The notes under the pieces were generated by a model that was not told the DNA's origin, ran no database searches, and saw only the letters and a program-made list of their open reading frames with translations. From the NCBI RefSeq assembly GCF_021917145.1, contig NC_061064.1, positions 5,906,091-5,970,090 of the forward strand: 64,000 nt of DNA. Direction: 5' to 3'. The translations under genes and the position numbers were made by a program. Each line of letters begins with the position of its first letter. Position 1 is the first letter of the stretch. This DNA comes from Hypomesus transpacificus. Lineage: Eukaryota; Chordata; Actinopteri; Osmeriformes; Osmeridae. This document shows positions 61,954 through 64,000 of this stretch, piece by piece.

Positions 61954-63599
61954 TTCTTGTGCCACAATCCCTGTCAATCACCTCACTTGCCTATCCTCGC
62001 TGACCACACAGTGACACACCACACCTGCCAATCACGTCAGGCCTGTCCTCCTCTTGGTTGTGGATCCTAAGCCCTTGTTACCTCTACATGGAAAGACACA
62101 ACTATTAAGAAATGTGGGCCAGGTACATTAGTGGGCTAGAATGGGGCCACATTTACATGGTTGCAGTCACAGATCAAATTATATACCGAAAAATGACCCA
62201 ATCCTCCCAGGCTTGGTAACACAGGTGAGGTATTTATTTGGAAGTGAGCCAGTGCCTCCAGCAATCTGCAGACCTAGAAATGATTGGTTCCCTTAACGTT
62301 GCTGTGCCAGTAAACCTCTAATGGTTTCGAGTGTGTCATTGGTCACCAAGGCAAAGAGATTAGTATTCCCATCCGCTTAACAAATACATGGACGTTTGCA
62401 CAACAGCCTTGTTTACATACATTCACCATCTTCCTCTGAACGCAGCGGCGCCGCAGGGGCCCTCCACTCAGCGTGGGCTGTTTGTGGTGAATGTGCAAAC
62501 AGGCTCTGGGAGCTGATCCACCCGGGGCTCGCTCTGTTGTCACCGTCTTTAGGGAGCTCAGCACATTACGGATCAGTCAGTCACGGAGCCACAGCGCCCC
62601 CTGGTGGTGTGGGGTCGGTGGGAAACGAGAACTCAGACGTGCACAGTTTGAATGAGTTGCTTCCCCGATCTGGGTGGAAACACAGGGAGCCATGTTCTGT
62701 GTCTGGGATGTGTCAATGTTCTAGTGTCTCTGGTGTCGTTATTCATACTGAGATGTACGCTTTCAATATTGGATTTACGTTACCAGATTGAGACGTTGAT
62801 TCGCAGATAGGTGTGATGTGTTTGGGTATTGAATGAAAGAAATGCTATAATTAATGCTATAATTAATAACACATTAAGCCATTGTTAAAGCGCTTATGAG
62901 CCTCTGGTAAAGAAGCCACTTGACTTAAGTTGTGGACATACTTTCAGTCTTTATAAACCGAATGTGATACTTGCAGTTCTACACAAATACCAATAGATGG
63001 CGACGTATCTCCAGAGAAATACCCTGTCCATTCATGAGATTAGTGTGACATTTCAATGAAACTGAACTTTTAAGTCTTTTCTTCAATACATCCTGAACAG
63101 GATAATGTTCCACATGCACATATCTGTTTAACGTACATCTGTAACATACATCAGTAATGTTGTTTCTCACATCTGCACAATGATAAGCGTGACATTCCAC
63201 CACACGCATACACACCCGGACACACATGCACGCACACACTCACGCGCGCACTCAAACAAGCACCCAACAATACACGCCGGGTGGCTTTCCTCGCCACTCC
63301 AACTCCATTCATTTTCAATGTATTCTAAAAGGCTAGCATTTCCTTAATTAAAATTTAATCCGGCGTGCCGTCTCCTTAAAACGAGGACTAGCCTCTAGAG
63401 AAACCTTATTTGATTAAAAAAAGAATAGGGGAAGTGGGGAGTCCTGGGTAGATTTGCGTGTGGGGGAGACAGCCCTAATTGGGCTCCCTAGAGGGCACTG
63501 AGTGGGAGAAGGAGGGAGGGATGGATAGATGGGGGGGAAAGGGAGAATGAATGAGGAGAGGTGCACAGAGGACAGATTGAAAGGTAGATGGGGTAGAGG

Positions 63600-63603
<4 letters not shown>

Positions 63604-63643
<40 letters not shown>
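63604..63643 (+). repeat. (GA)n microsatellite
   Basis: About 40 bases of pure GA within a purine-rich region. Confidence 0.9.
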
Positions 63644-63646
<3 letters not shown>

Positions 63647-64000
63647 TGAAAAGACAGGAGGAATCCGACATGCAGTGGGAGAGGGAAGGAGAGGGGCTAG
63701 CAATAGCGCTAGCACCAGACTCTGGTGGTTTAGAAAAACAAATTGCCAGTGGGACTAAAGGCGCTGGGCTGAGTGGTCCCTTAGCCCCCTCGCTGAGGAG
63801 AGGGGAGGAGCAGAGAGCCGCAGGGGTCTACTGGGGCCCTCCCAATCCTCACCTCAGTTCTGCACAGCACAGCAGGCCTGCGATGCTGTGTACCACGGAT
63901 GGCTGTCTGTCTTTATCTCTGTAGCTCTGCCTCTCTCTGTGTGTGTGTGTGTCTCTCTCTCTCGCTTTTACTGTTTCCAAAGCCAGTGCCGAATTCTTTG

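Larger units (their letters stand above)
60720..64000. other. Non-coding region upstream of myl10
   Basis: No coding exon found. It contains GT repeats near 61433-61452 and 61570-61595, a poly-C run at 61931-61953, a (GA)n tract at 63604-63643 and a GA-rich flank. About 63290-63410 is an AT-rich, non-repetitive stretch (TTTCCTTAATTAAAATTTAA) that could be a conserved element. Confidence 0.5.

Overview
This window is nuclear DNA from a ray-finned (teleost) fish. The genes are split into many short exons with GT..AG introns. They match vertebrate families exon by exon, and the non-coding DNA holds typical fish repeats: a tRNA-derived SINE with an L2-type tail, short hAT elements, long (CA)n and (CT)n tracts and poly-C/poly-G runs. 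The repeat mix would suit a basal euteleost such as a smelt, but I cannot fix the species from sequence alone.

Layout, left to right: (1) first coding exon of a mia-like secreted protein (minus, runs off the left edge); (2) bicdl2-like dynein/Rab6 cargo adapter (plus, 2397-5295, 9 coding exons, 436 aa); (3) a class II cytokine receptor (minus, about 10601-6796) whose cytoplasmic tail is built largely from a coding minisatellite of about 36 Gly-Thr-Asn-Gln units; (4) tomm40l (minus, 15530-12675, 9 exons, 331 aa); (5) ufc1 (plus, 16260-17761, 6 exons, 167 aa), head to head with tomm40l across 729 bp; (6) a multi-exon gene I do not recognise (plus, 19714-22912); (7) mmp28/epilysin (plus, 23401-33624, 8 exons, 526 aa); (8) col26a1 (plus, 34999-56118, 14 exons, 442 aa) with a 15.5 kb intron 3; (9) myl10-like myosin regulatory light chain (minus, 60616-58073, 7 exons, 168 aa), convergent with col26a1. 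The last 3.4 kb is non-coding as far as I can see.

The reading frames of tomm40l, ufc1, mmp28, col26a1, myl10 and bicdl2 were rebuilt by hand from splice sites. Each closes in phase, with a length close to its human counterpart except bicdl2, so these genes look intact. tomm40l and ufc1 lie near each other on human 1q23, and COL26A1-MYL10 are neighbours on human 7q22, so parts of the window keep ancestral gene order. The genes do not form one pathway: the set covers a secreted factor, vesicle transport, immune receptor, mitochondrial import, ufmylation, extracellular protease and matrix protein, and muscle contraction.

The most unusual items are the Q/N-rich minisatellite in the receptor tail, the unrecognised gene at 19.7-22.9 kb, a probable solo LTR inserted at the tail of a SINE and carrying ZNF143-, YY1- and CRE-like motifs, a 634-bp hAT-type element with a perfect 8-bp target duplication, a hAT element carrying another insertion, and at least six long poly-C/poly-G runs.
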